In this document: positions 1 to 11,802 of the stretch, piece after piece
Layout of the letters: each line of letters begins with the position of its first letter
How positions within the stretch are numbered: position 1 is the first letter of the stretch
Source of the DNA: Gaeumannomyces sp. JS-464
Taxonomy: Eukaryota; Ascomycota; Sordariomycetes; Magnaporthales; Magnaporthaceae
Assembly (NCBI GenBank): GCA_002197995.1
Contig: NGZR01000001.1
Location: forward strand, 3,162,001-3,226,000
Reading direction: 5' to 3'
DNA: 64,000 nt
Program-made: the position numbers and the translations under genes
The notes under the pieces: generated by a model
What the model was told of the DNA's origin: nothing
Database searches by the model: none
The model's input: only the letters and a program-made list of their open reading frames with translations

Positions 1-1629
1 TGCGAGGGCGATTTTGTTGCAAATTGCAAAAGCTATTTTAACGCAAACAGATTACCGGATCGCGGCTTTTCAAAACGGCCCAGCAAGCTTCCGGGGTTAG
101 GATCCGCTAGGATTACTGCGGGAGGTTATAAGCAAGGCAGTTACCTTTACGTGCCTCTTTTTAGTGCTTTAATTTTCTTAATTAGATGCATAAGCGTGCG
201 TTAGCAACGTTGCCTTCCCAATTGCACCCTAACGGCCTTCCCCTACCTTTTTGCACGCGCGCCACGCGTAAGCAGTACGGCCTGCCCTGCTCTTACGAGC
301 TTTTAGATTTGCATAACGCCTAACGAGAGAATTTCAACTTTCCAAGCTTGCAAATCGACTTTGTAAGCCGCTTTTGGCTGCGAAAGGGTAGCCGGGATAC
401 GGAAAATCCCTTACTCCGGGTTACAAATCCGGTAGGCAATTATAAGGGCCGTTTTCGAAGGTCCGGCCCTTTTGGTAACGAGGGGCCGGCGCGGCGCCCA
501 CGCAGTACCCGCACGGGTATCCGTGCCGGCGCCAGGCGAAACCTCTCGCAACACGAACAAGGGCCTTCCCTACGGCAGGCTAACGAGGTTAACGAGGCTA
601 ACGAGGCGGAAAGGCCTGTGCTTACCCTCGGCACCCCTCTGCTTTTAACGCCGGCCACCTTGCCTTTACGGTCGGCCGGGAGGGCTTCCGCGCCCTTTCC
701 AGCGCCTGCGCCGGCATTTGACGAGTTTTTTAATCCTTTTGCGAGTTTTTAGGCACCTTTGTAGCCCTAGATAAACGGCTTTAACGCCGTGCCCTTGCAC
801 TTTTCCATGTAATTGGCGGTTTAACACCGCGTTTTTAATCGTTTATTAATAATTTGCTCGTGGCGATAACTTTTATTTGCTTCCCTTTTGTTAATTGAAC
901 CCCTGCCTGCATTAAAGCCTATGTTCGTTTATGTGGGTGCGCTATAAAAAAGTCCATGCGCACCGATATCGGGGTGGGGGTGCGTGCCAATAGCAAAAAA
1001 GGTGTGTTCCCCGATAGAGCCTTTTATTATTACCCCGGCGTATACCACCAGCCTCCATTTGTTCCAAGCCTTTTTCCGTTTTCCCACACCCAGCCGCTAA
1101 GGTAGTGGTACCCTTTCCAGTTGAATCACCCGATAGATACGGCCCGAGTGTTCACTTTGAAGGGGTGGGACTGGATCGGATACTTGAGCTTGGTGGTCCA
1201 TAACGGAAATGAAAGACGAATCAGCATGAAACAGAACCATATCCAGGAAGCCAACAGGGTTGTGGTTGACAAAAATTGCACGGATAAAAAAATACTAATA
1301 AAAAGAAAGAAAGCCAGGTGAGACAACACAAAGACACCACCAGACGCACAGTTGCCTTGAACTGCTAACAATTAGTAAGAAGGAAAGACGAGTGCAACTC
1401 CTGGGCCCAATTAAACCAACCAGATTCGGTCGGGGGACTGGGAATAGCTTTGTCCGCACATGCACTAAAGGGATGGGGAAGGGGGATACCTAGTCCTTGA
1501 CACTAACGTACGGAAATTCCTGAGTGGTGTCGCACGTTTTCAGCACGCGGCGTTTGCCAACCCCTCCAAGCGAGCCCGTCCACCAGAACCAGCACTAGGG
1601 AAACCCTCACCCAACAAACTCGCCCACAT
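1..1629. other. Gene-poor left edge, repeat-like composition
   Basis: No recognisable gene. The first ~850 bases are unlike the rest of the window: they are rich in the word TAACG/CGTTA, contain many TA steps, and lack the G/C-ending codon pattern of the neighbouring genes. One plus-strand open frame (348-752, 134 codons) is Arg/Pro/Ala-rich and contains the 9-bp tandem repeat at 581-607. I do not recognise it. It could be the tail of a decayed transposable element or an orphan frame. Positions 1100-1629 hold nothing I can interpret. Confidence 0.4.
581..607 (+). repeat. Three tandem copies of a 9-mer TAACGAGGY
   Basis: TAACGAGGT, TAACGAGGC and TAACGAGGC follow one another without a gap. In the 348-752 frame they encode a repeated Asn-Glu-Val/Ala unit. 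The repeat is in phase with the open frame, so the frame may once have been translated. Confidence 0.8.
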
Positions 1630-2589
1630 TCAGGCACAAGCATCAAGCTCCCTCTCCGTCCACTCCCAAAGCCGCTCCGCCATCTCACCGTCGTACGCCA
1701 GCGCCGACCCCTTCCCCGTGACCCCGACGGGCGTGTAGTACTCGCCCGAGACGACGCCCTCCCCGAAGCACGCCCAGAGCTGGTTCCGCGCCCCCTTCCT
1801 GGGCCCCGGCACGAGCCACGGCGCGACCATCTCGAGCAGGCGCCCGATCCAGGGGTACGACTCCTTGGTGCCGCGCGTCAGGCCGGTCGCGACCGCGCCC
1901 GGGTGCACGGCGACGGCGGTGACGGTCGGGTTCCGGCACGCCAGGCAGCGCGCGTGGTGGATGTTTGCGAGCTTGGAGGCGCCGTAGCGCGCAAACGCCC
2001 AGCGGTCGGCCTGCGGCGTCTTGTACGTCGGCAGGGCGTCGGCGGCCCAGGGGTTGGCGGGGCTGAACTTTTCGCCCTCGGAGGCGAGGTTGACGACGCG
2101 CACGTCGGCTGCGGCGGCGGCGCCGTCCGCCCCGGCGGCCGTGCGCAGCAAGAGGGGCAGCAGCAGGCGGGTCAGCAGCGCGTGCCCGACGTGGTTGACG
2201 CCGAGTTGCACCTCGTAGCCGTCCGCGGTCAAGGCGGGAGCGCTCCCCATGATTCCCGCGTTGTTGCACAGCACGTGCAGCCGGTCCGTCTGCGCCAGCA
2301 CCGAGGCGGCGGCGCGCTTGATGCTCGCGAAGGAGGCGAGGTCCAGCTGCACAAAGGTGATGAGCTTATGGGAGCCGGGCACCTCGCGCTCGATGTCCTC
2401 GATGGCGGCGTGCGCGGCGGCCTCGGAGCGGGCGCAAAGGAAGACGCGGGCCGGGCCGTGCTTGCAGGCCTGCAGGACCGTCTCCTTGCCTAGCCCGATG
2501 TTGGCGCCCGTGACGAGGATCACCTGGCCGGAGAGGTCAGGGATGTCTTTGTCCGGGTTAAAGGACTTGCCACCACCAAAGAAGAACAT
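1630..2589 (-). CDS. Short-chain dehydrogenase/reductase (retinol-dehydrogenase-like SDR)
   Basis: A 319-residue, single-exon classical SDR. Seen directly: the nucleotide-binding motif TGANIGLGKE near residue 25, the structural NNAG motif near residue 100, the catalytic Ser in VVNLASEG, and the YxxxK catalytic pair in YGASKLAN. The C-terminal part (HPGAVATGL) is also typical. The family transfers hydride between NAD(P)H and alcohol/ketone substrates; fungal members of this retinol-dehydrogenase/WWOX-like branch have diverse and mostly unknown substrates, so none is assigned. The start was set at 2589 (MFFFGGGK) because the upstream in-frame extension to 2745 is not family-like. No signal peptide is seen. 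Its only near neighbour is the rhodopsin-domain gene, on the same strand and far enough away for an independent promoter. Confidence 0.9.
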   Translation of the reverse strand: MFFFGGGKSFNPDKDIPDLSGQVILVTGANIGLGKETVLQACKHGPARVFLCARSEAAAHAAIEDIEREVPGSHKLITFVQLDLASFASIKRAAASVLAQTDRLHVLCNNAGIMGSAPALTADGYEVQLGVNHVGHALLTRLLLPLLLRTAAGADGAAAAADVRVVNLASEGEKFSPANPWAADALPTYKTPQADRWAFARYGASKLANIHHARCLACRNPTVTAVAVHPGAVATGLTRGTKESYPWIGRLLEMVAPWLVPGPRKGARNQLWACFGEGVVSGEYYTPVGVTGKGSALAYDGEMAERLWEWTERELDACA

Positions 2590-3898
2590 GGTGGGCTGTC
2601 GAGTAGGTGAGGTCTTGGCTGCGTTGTTTTGATTGAGCGTCGAGTGTCCACGCTGGAATTTCCCAGAGCCTGGTCTTGGTTCCACATGGCGGCGCTCCCA
2701 GAGGGGCTGGCATCGGTGGGTGACCGACCCCGGCTGGCCCATCAACCTGGTCCAATCTTCACTGGAATCCAGCTCCCGATGCCTGCACGGCCTGTACGTT
2801 CCCGGATACGGACTGGCTCAGACTGCCATTTGACAATCCTCGGCCGATGGACCGAGAAGCGTCCCAGCACTCTGGACGCCGCCCTTGGCGACGACAGGGG
2901 GCCATTGATCGGCGGACGGCATGAAATTCCCAGGGAACCTCCCGAGTTCCACGATTGGTCATCGTGGTCTTGGAAATCGGCCAGGTAGCCACGTGCAAAA
3001 TTGTTCCAGCAGTTCCTTTGCCCCAGTCCAGAGGGTTATTAGTTATAGCTTCCCGAAACGCAAAGTATCACCGCGCCCTAGGGTCCGGCCGAGCAGTGTG
3101 GTCGCGGATGGATCTCGCTGCCGACAAAAATCCAACCAGCACGGTGCCCAGCCCCGGACTCCAGTTTGATGTAAACACACAAACCTGGAAGTCCTGCCAT
3201 TCAGCATTGACCTCGATATCACCGTCTAGGTCCAGGTTCCTCGTCAGTTCAGCTGCCCGCCTTCGCCTCAAGCTCCACGCGAGTTTCCTGACGACTGACC
3301 TTCCTACCACCCAAGCCAAAATTTCCCACGATACCCTAGCCAGACACCGCGAGCCAGCCACCGCATCGGAGGGGATCAGACCCGGTTACACCAGCAAGAG
3401 TCAGGAAAGCCGGCCAGGCAGACAGGCCTAGGCAATCAAAAACATGACGCGTGACGAGCAAAAACGCCATCTGATCGCATCTGCTTTCCACTCGGGAATC
3501 CCTTGCAATCTGCAGTCGCTCACAAAATTAGACGATGTGACAGCGATGCTGGGACAAGGCTCCAACGGTCTGTCATCCGGCACCAAGTGGCCCGAGAATA
3601 AACTTTCCAGTGTTCACTCGGAGCAGCTAGAAGAGGTCAATAGGTGAAGAAAAAAAGAAAGTCGTGGGTATATTGCCGTCCCGAAAAAGAAACCTATGTC
3701 CGGTCCCCGCCAGCGAAAAAAAGCAAATAAAGAGTCATACAAGAAATCGTGACGGCTAAACAATAATACAAACAAAAGAAAGTATCGCAGCCACGCCAAG
3801 CCGCAATTTTAAAATCGCCACCGTATCACAGGATATTGCTTTTTTTTTTCCTTGTACTTTCACGTTTTGTTTTCCCCAGCGCCTTCGCCCAATCCGAC
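2590..3898. other. Intergenic, no gene seen
   Basis: About 1.3 kb between the SDR start and the stop of the next minus-strand gene. Open frames on both strands are short and have no family features. It should contain the SDR promoter and the 3' UTR of the rhodopsin-domain gene. Confidence 0.6.
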
Positions 3899-5536
3899 CT
3901 ATCGCACGTAGACCTTGCGCTCGGAGCCGCCCTGCCACACCATCTCGTAGCTGTCGACGGCCTCCACGTCCCGCCCGCGCCGGGGGTCCGCGGCGCGCGG
4001 GGTTGGTGCTGTGCGGCAAAGTCAAAGTCGTTGCCGTCGACGGTCATGGTGCCCGAGGTGGGCGAGGGCTTGACGAAGGCGTGGTTGCCCATCGTGCCGT
4101 GGTTGCTCTTGTTGGCCGACGAGCCGCCGGGGCCGCTGCCGCTGCCGCTCTTGTTCTCGCCGCTCTTGACGTAGCCGCGGGACGAGGCCATGTCCCTGAC
4201 GAGGACGCGCAGCACGGGAATGGAGGCCGCCATGATGGTCACGGCCGTCTCTGCCGCGCCCCAGGTGACCAAGTCCTTCCCCTCATCTACATGTCGGTGA
4301 AAAGCAGTCATGTTAGCGATGCTCGTGTAGCAGCACACGTAGACTGCAATTTTGCTTTTTCGCTCGTCGCCTTGCTTATGCTTTGGTGGGGTGCTGGGTG
4401 GGCTCCTGCTCCTGCCAAGCGATGCCAGGTGGATGGGATTGCCCCCTTGGGCTTAGGCGCAGGGAGGGGCCGGCCGGGGAGTCGCGTGGCAGGCACGCAA
4501 GGCTAAGCGAAAAAGGAGGCAGCACACAACACTTACAGACAAAATCAGGCGACGCGAGAGTGGGCAGGTAGGAGGCCTTCACAAAGGAAGTTACACCAGC
4601 GCTGTCGGGTTGAGTCAGTCAAAATGCCTTGGCCTCTAGTTTGGCAGCGCACCTGTGACACTGGTGAATGAGATACTCACAAGGCGCCCATGCTCATGGC
4701 CAGGGCAACGCCAATCTTTTCCTGAGTCTTCAACTGAAGTCCCATGATGACCCGCCATGGGACAATGGCCAGCGCCAGATCCGAGAGGCCTGAATAGACA
4801 CTGGCGAAAATGCCGTACCGGATGTTGACTTTGGGGTCCCAGCATTGGCCGCCTACCATCAACGGCGTCCAGGCTTTCGAGAACGGGGTGCACTGGACCC
4901 AAAAGAAGATGGCACCTGTCGCAAGAATCTATGTCAGTTAAGAAAGAAGAAGAAGAATGGGGCGTCTAGAGGCAGAAACTCCAGGACTACTATCTTCCAA
5001 ACAGTGCGAGACCTACCCAGAGTCATAAAAACATTAATGGTAATAATGAGGAACCAGACAAAGGTCTTGGTTTTTGGGCCGGTAATGCGCAAAAGTGTCA
5101 TGGCGAAGCTCGTTTTACTCCACACCTGGCCCATAACGATGACGGTGATGGTAACCAGGCCATAGAGCGCCATCTTGTTGGAGTTCTGGATCGGGATGTC
5201 GTAAAAGTGCCTCCCGTAGCCCAGGCCGGTCTGGATCTGGACCATGATGGCGTTGAAGAGCAGGCACAGGTAAGAGAGGAAGAGGACCCAGTCCTCGTAG
5301 AGGAGCCGGCGGCTCTTGAGGATGCGGCAGTAGATACGCAGCGCAAAGAAGGCGGTGGCGACCGCGAGCAGGACCCAGACCGTCGCCTTGAGCTCGGCGC
5401 CCTTGTCGTCGTGCGGAAGGAGTGCAGGATCGAAGCCCGGGGGGAAGCCAGTCGGTGGTGCTGAGCCGCCCGGGGTCGGCGGGCCAGCGGTAGGCGGCGC
5501 CACAAAGCCTCCAGGTCCAGGCTGGCCTGACGACAT
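3899..5536 (-). CDS. Seven-transmembrane rhodopsin-domain integral membrane protein (PTH11-related superfamily)
   Basis: Four exons: 5536-5017, 4915-4681, 4601-4537 and 4286-3899, joined at GTAGGT, GTGAGT and GTAAGT donors. A Pro/Gly-rich N-terminus (~50 residues) is followed by seven hydrophobic helices; the hallmark LYEDWVLFLSY lies in helix 2 and VIVMGQVWSKTSFAMTLLRI in helix 3. Exon 3 is only 65 nt and supplies the end of helix 6 (AGVTSFVKASYLP). The tail is Ser/Gly-rich and cytosolic. The family (fungal 'rhodopsin domain', relatives of the Magnaporthe PTH11 receptor) is thought to contain receptors, but most members, including those without a CFEM domain like this one, have no known ligand. 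The tail reads through to a coding-like end (VDSYEMVWQGGSERKVYVR then stop at 3899) only if one G is missing in the run at 3970-3972; corrected length is 402 residues. Uncorrected, the frame runs on to 3826 with poor codon use. Confidence 0.82.
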
Positions 5537-8500
5537 GATGTCGGTTTGTCTGGCAGTGGTGCTAGTACGATCCTCTGGTCTCGGCACTGGTGTGAGCCCG
5601 GCTCTCGAGTCTTTTTATTGTCGCCGGCGCTGAGTGCTGGTGATCGTCTGACAAGGGGACGAGAAAACAAAACCGCTGGGAGGTCGCCGAACTAAAAGCA
5701 AAGATGCTGTTCAGTGATATTAGTGGCTTGAGAAACCGCCTGCCTGCCGCGTCTGCAATGGAGGCCCGGGAGAGGTCTTGTTGCAACGGGCGGAGCTGGC
5801 GTGATGGTCCGTGTGGGTTTGGCAATATCTACGAGTGGTGCGTCGAGTCAATCACCAGCCGGTGATCCTCGAGCCGGGAAACTGGGGATGGAGGCGTAAA
5901 TGAGTGCTGGCCCAAGAGCAGCCTCTGGGCAGATGCGGGTTCCCGGGAGAAACGACCGAAATGTCAGAAGGCAAGCCATATTTGCGCCTTCTGGTCTCGC
6001 CGAAGCGAGACGATCTCTGGTGGGGTTTAGAGCGGGTTTTAGACGAGGATCACCGAACTGCTAACGAACGTGTGTACATAAGGGGTCAACCCTGCCCGAC
6101 CTTGGCGGCGGAGCTGTTCCGGGCTACTTGCCTGCCCCACGGACAAGAAACCACCCCTCTTGAATCCCAGGTTCACCCCGTCAATTCATCCCTGTCATCC
6201 TCTGGTGCTGTGTTCGGTGCGAGCAAGACGGCGCGGGCACACCAGTGCGCTAGCCGCCACCGAGGGTGACGGGAGGAGGGTGGCCCGAGACACTGCCTCC
6301 CCCTCGCTGCAAAGCCAGAGGGCGGGAAACATCAAAGCACCTGCGCGCGGGAGACAACCATCCCTCTCCGTGACCCCTCGTGTAAATGTGTGTCCTGGGG
6401 CGAGAAGCCTTTGCTAAGAGCCGTGCTGCATGCGGGCAAGATGTGAACCGCACACCCTCAAGGAATCGATATCATGTGATAGAATTGCAGTTGCCGTGAT
6501 AGTGGCTGCAGCATCCAATCCGTGTTGCGGCGGAGGGGGGTGGTCGTGTTTGGAGAACCCTGGGGCTGTGGACTCGGTTCCGGCTAGCGCGTCCGTGGAC
6601 AGGGGGGTGAAGAACTGGGCCCGACACCGTCTTGACGCTTAGGCCTCCTGTTCATGAGCCTCCATGGGCGTCTTCGTGGTGACGAGCCTCGGGTGCCCAC
6701 CAAGCCCAGCCGCTAGCGTTGGCGCCTTCGTCTCCTTCGTCTTTCCTGGAATTCGGTTGACTTGCCTGATGGTTGATTGTTAGTTCAGCGCTAACTAGAT
6801 CAGGCTGGTGGCTGGCCACTCTCGTCATCCTGTCAGGTCCCATCGCACTCGTCGCTTCCTGCCGTGGTGCCATCAGCTGAACCGTTTGGGCTTGATGGGA
6901 ATGGTCTTTGGGCTGGCGGGCACTATGGTCACATCGAAAATGGATGCGACGTGCCCCGCATTTTCGCGAACAGGCCGTTTTTTCCTTTCTTCTTCTGTGT
7001 CATGAGGAGAGTGTCTTGGTGGCAAGCCGTCACAATTCTACCGCGTCGCAAAACGTCTCTGTTTCTGTCCCAAGATTTCCGTGTCTGTTCCAAGATGTCG
7101 TTTCTGCGGGGTTGCAGTGGTTTCTGGTGATTGCCCATTCATCGGACATCGGTGATATATGTGATCTGCGCTCCCGGATGCCGCACATAGATTGGCCTGC
7201 TGCAGTGGCCCACCGGAACGGCAACCGAAGGGCCAGCTGGAGGCCCCGGCCCTGGGCGGTGCACCTGCGATATTATTGTCGGCGTGCGGACGTTCATCAT
7301 CAAGTAGCGTGCTACGTGCTGGACTATTTTCACGGAGGCACACGTCTAGATTAGGAATTGACTTCGGGGCTAATCCAGGCGATAAGCTTGTCAGCACGGC
7401 ACGCAGCCCCGCGTTTTTTTTTCAGGGACCAGACAAGGACGGCCTTGATTTGACTTTGAGCTGGTCTGGGAGAAGTCGAGTGCTCAGTGATATCAAGGGT
7501 TCGATAAATTCTCCTAGTGCGACCGCGCAATCTCACGCACCCGCAGAGTCGTGACTCGTCGTGGTGCCGTTAGTCGCTGCCAGTGCCGATTGACGCTGCA
7601 CGAATCACGACATGCTGCGGCTCTGGTTCATTACTTGATAATATCATTTGCCTCGTTAAGCACGAGGGAGCATCTGAACCTCCCACAGCATGAACTAATC
7701 TTGGACACAGGCAAATCCGGGGTTCGCAGGTTCCACCACGACCCCAATCCACTCCCACGAGTTCCAGCTGGCCAGGGGGAACAAACCAGACGGGTCTGCG
7801 GCGACACAGTTGCTCAACTGTATCGGGAAGGGGCAAAGTGGAGGTGGCGGCCCCCCAAAGACGAGAAGTGCTCCAGAATGTTTCCGTGCGAACCCACCAG
7901 CAACACGCCAAGCGTTTCGTTTCCCTGAATTCCCGCTCTGTGTTGTGTGTACCGTACTCTTTTCTGATGAGGTGTCCTGCCAGGCTGCCTCGAGGGCTGC
8001 CAGAATACAACGGCCTGCGAACGGCTTAAAACGCTCCCGTCCGTCGAGATTGCAGATAGACGACAGCCTCCTGCGTGACCAGCCTGCGACTTCAGACAAG
8101 GAGGTGGCGGATGAATGAAAGCACGGCCTAGCGCCGCGGAGATTTCTTCTCATCTTCTCACTTGATGGAACAGTAGCGCGACGTGGGACAACGGATGACT
8201 GAACCATCTTCACCTTCAGCTGCGCCCGATCCAATCCCACCAGCTTGACGCCTCCACCACCGCCAGGACTAACCGACCTACCTAGTCAGTCACATTGATG
8301 ATCTCGGCCGTTCGTCGCCGTCCGTGGCCGACTCACACATGGCCAGAGGCCGTTCAGTCAGCACCAGGCACACACAATGCCTGCGCGCCCGGACTGCAGA
8401 ACGACGACGCGCACCCTACAGCGTGCATCATCCTCAGGCAATCATTGATGTGTTCACGCACGCTCGCGCTTCGCCTGCAGACAGTACGGTCCCATCCCCA

Positions 8501-9848
8501 ATCCTCTGCCGCTCCCGCACCAAACAAGCATTTGTCTTTACCCAAGCCGCTCCAGCTCTTCTGCCTTTTGTCCCGAGATAACACCGCTGCATGCACGCAC
8601 AGAGAACGTCCTTGTCGATGCGTTAGCCTTTGGCTAGGTACCTGCCTATTCATATACCGCCGCTTGCGCACGTTGGCGGGCGCCAGTTCGAGTCGTCTGG
8701 GAGCCGGGCGTGACGCGAGCCTGTGCACACGGGAAGCACAGCCGCAAGACGACGGGCATGCGGGGGTTGTGGCCACGGACGATCATCCAGTGTCCCTCAA
8801 TTCGGATGACACCGCCAAGCACGGGTTCGGCTACCTTTGGCGAATGGCTAGGCCTGGCCGAGGCCGAAGCAATAGTAAGGGCACGGCCGGCACCTGAATC
8901 AGCACTTGGTCATTGATGGCTTTGCTGGTCAAAAAGCGACGGCTTTCTTAGCAGAAGGCTACGGGGGAACTAAAGCTCGGGCAGGCTTGTCGGCGGCGGC
9001 GCTTCTAGTGCCGCTGTCCGCTGTCCGACTACGGCCGACAGGCATTGTAGTTTCCGCTAAATATCGAGACGCCGTCGCGGCGGGCCGACCGAGCAGGATA
9101 AACGATTTAGGACCGTCGTGATTCTATGGTACAATTATCAAGCCACCGGCCGCTCGGCGGTCATCGTGTTTGCTAGTCCATTCACAGCGGCAGATTTTCC
9201 CAAATACGGTGCATCTAACTATCTCTACGCCCCGTACATTCCATCTTCCCGTTGACATTGGTGGTAGCGTACGCAGTGACCGCTACCTCAACGCTTCAGT
9301 GTACCGAAGCCCTCTGACTAGGACCTCGGGATGACAAACAACCTCGGGGAACACACGGGTCCGTAGATAGGCCCGGAATATCGAATGCCCGAGCTGTGGG
9401 GAGGGACGTCGGGAACGACGGCGGCAGGACGACCAATCCCAGCGCCGGTAGAGTCTTCATACCTCTGGCCTCTAGTCCCGCGTCCTCAGCCTTCCTGAGA
9501 CATAAATCTGCGACTTGGATGCCGCGAGGTTGCCAGGGCCTGCGTGCGCCGCCCGATCTCGCGGAATTTGCGAAAAGGTGTACCAGAAGTCCGCCGCACC
9601 CGCCGCACTGTCGGTCCGGGTTAGCGCATGGCGGCCGCCACCCGGCCGGCAGACATTGCTTCGCGCGTGTTTGCAGCTTTAGCACAATGCCCTCGAGGCC
9701 GCCCTGGTATCCGCGGTCCGTCCCATTTGTGAGCCCGAGGGTTCTTCGTGCTGCGTATAGAATGGCCGGACGTAACCCTCATGTCTCCCATCTCACCCGG
9801 TTCGTTACACCATCACAAACCCGGAAACATCACACAACCCGACAATAA
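5537..9848. other. Long gene-free stretch
   Basis: 4.3 kb without a supportable gene. Many open frames of 60-200 codons occur on both strands but overlap one another, lack G/C-third-position bias and show no domain. I saw no tRNA, terminal inverted repeats, LTR pair or tandem array. The ~250 bp just upstream of 5536 should be the promoter of the rhodopsin-domain gene. Confidence 0.55.
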
Positions 9849-10559
9849 CAAACGTCAACCCCGAAAGTCAACGTGAGCAGACACAACCACCCCCACGGGT
9901 CCCTGATTCGGGATGCCCCGATCGATGCTACGGACACGGCCTTTCCCATGATTCCTAAGCGTGCGGAATTGATGATCGCTCGCTGCTTCCAGAACCCTAC
10001 CGCGGAGCAGCCCACTGCCAGCTTTCCCAGGTGATCACTCTCGCGAAGCAGCTTCTCATCGAGGTCCGGAATGCGACAAGTGATAGTTCTCTCCTCGGCT
10101 CTTTCCCACTGGAGCTTGACAGCGGCGTTCGCAAGCGCGATCTGGCTCGCGAGGATCTGGCTCGGAGAACACGGCCCGCTGCCTTGTCCCCAGGCCCTGA
10201 GTGACACAAGAAGAACGCCGAGGACGCACCGGCCGCGCTGGCCAGAGCGTCCGACGCGCTCGACGAGGCCCAAGGGCAGCCGACCGCCGCCTTGACCAGT
10301 TCTATCGCGAAGTCTCTAAGGCCGCGAAGCAGCAGAGCCCCAAGGACAGGATCTTTACCCTGCCCATGGCCGAGCAGCTGGTCGCGTATGTGGCGAAGCG
10401 CTGGCCCCTTGCCGGAACCTACAAGAAGCAGAAAAAGGAGATTGCGGGGAGGCCAGCGCCCTCGTGGCACTGTCACGTAACCCCGGCTCCTATGGCGTGT
10501 TCCACGATGACATGGTGGGGGCCGGCTACTCCCAGACAGGCGAGGAGTGGTTTGAGTGA
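9849..10559 (+). pseudogene. Broken protein-coding gene of unknown function
   Basis: Coding-like text can be followed on the plus strand across frames. One segment runs to about 10028 and contains DAPIDATDTAFPMIPKRAEL. The next, 10031-10201, contains VITLAKQLLIEVRNATSD. After an in-frame TGA at 10202-10204 the same frame continues with HKKNAEDAPAALARASDA. A shifted frame from ~10282 contains RRLDQFYREVSKAAKQQ, and a further shift at the G run 10446-10449 leads to NPGSYGVFHDDMVGAGYSQ and a stop at 10557-10559. Each shift equals one missing base, two of them plausibly in C or G runs. The TGA could come from CGA by a C-to-T change, as repeat-induced point mutation would make. No convincing start codon or family match was found. 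Alternatives are a live gene with sequencing indels, or a chance run of open frames. Confidence 0.4.
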
Positions 10560-11802
10560 GGGCTTTGCTTCTTGACAAACTCCCCGACCCAAGGTTACAC
10601 GCCATTTGCGACACGACGCCCTAGATTTCTAAGGACAACTGGGACTTATTTCTAATGTGTTCTTTAACATTATATCTTTGGGTCAAAGGTTCTAACATCA
10701 TGCGTATGACAGATGGCGCGAAACACGACCCTGTGAAAAGGGTAAGTACCAAAATGGTCTGAGACTGGACACGAGAGAAGGAGTTTTTAGTCGGATGCAC
10801 CCAAGAGTACGCTGGAGGGTATCATGGCTTGAAAGATGAAGGGGATATACGCATACGTCCCAATGGCAGAGACGAGAGCGACAGTGCGCCAACGGGCCGC
10901 ACCGTTTTCGGCGCAAAAGGTAGGTTGTGGAAAAAAGAGGACGCTCCTGGTCGCGCCAGAAAGGCAAAGAAACGCTTGTCGGTTTGTTGGTTGCAATACC
11001 AAGGCCAAGGTCGTATCAAATGTCACCGGGGCGTTCTCGACATGCAAAAAGGCCAAGGAGCAACGAAGCCTGAGCTGAAGCACAGCCTCAAAATGCTCCT
11101 GATGGCGGATGTCGATCGCAAGAAATATTGATCAGCCACGCGCATGTCATTGGATCCTCCTCCCACGTCCCGAGGTTGCGGCCCTCTGTTTGCCGATAAG
11201 GTTGGGTGACGACGTTTCACCCTGGCAATTATTGCTTCCTCAGCCCCGCTCCTCCAAGCGCGTGCCTGTTGGATGTCTTCTTCCCCTGCATGAGGCCAAG
11301 CTATTGAATGAATCTTCTATTCTGATCTGTAGCCCCGCAAAGGCCAGAGAAAGAGGCCTCATTGTCCTCACACGCCACGGCCTGCTTGGCGACCCGTTCT
11401 AAGGGCTGTAAGGACCCGCTTTGCCAGTCGAAAAAGCCACGCGGGAGTGGCTGAGATGTCAATACCCCTGCGGATTGGTTCTTCTAACCGCTGAGCTCCA
11501 ATCGGGTGTTTTTGTTGTATGCGGGAGGCCAGCCGCGCTGCAACCTCCAAGAATCCCACGCCTGAGGTATCCGACGCAAGGCTCTCTGGCAGGCAAACAA
11601 AGAGAGGACGGAACCGCTGGCCTTGTACAGGATTCTGTCCAGCCGAGTGATAAATATAGCCCACTTACCTTCGGATTCCCTTGTGTTGCCAGGAGCGATA
11701 CAGGCAATACAAGCAACTCAAGCCAATCCTGCTTTGACTCCATCGCAATACTTCCTATTCCACACATCAAATCCAAACGGCGACATCATCACCTACATAG
11801 CC
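10560..11802. other. Intergenic, no gene seen
   Basis: Short overlapping frames only. One minus-strand frame (11083-10790) has a hydrophobic end (VSAIGTYAYIPFIFQAMIPS) but nothing around it that makes a gene. The segment 11440-11510 has fragments resembling tRNA A- and B-boxes but does not fold as a tRNA. Confidence 0.5.

Noticed and set aside
3974..4086. Intron in the rhodopsin-gene tail (GTCAAG or GTCGAC donor to GTGGAG)
   Set aside because: It would keep phase, but the donors are very weak and no branch site is seen; a missing G at 3970-3972 is simpler and matches the other genes.
8295..8897. 200-codon plus-strand frame in the 5.5-9.8 kb desert
   Set aside because: Competing frames of similar length on both strands, Arg/Ser-rich, no recognisable motif.
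11440..11515. tRNA-like words (an A-box-like TGGCTGAGATG on plus, AGCTCAGCGGTTAGA on minus)
   Set aside because: Neither strand gives an acceptor stem, anticodon stem and T-arm together; no proper B-box (GGTTCGANNCC) is present.
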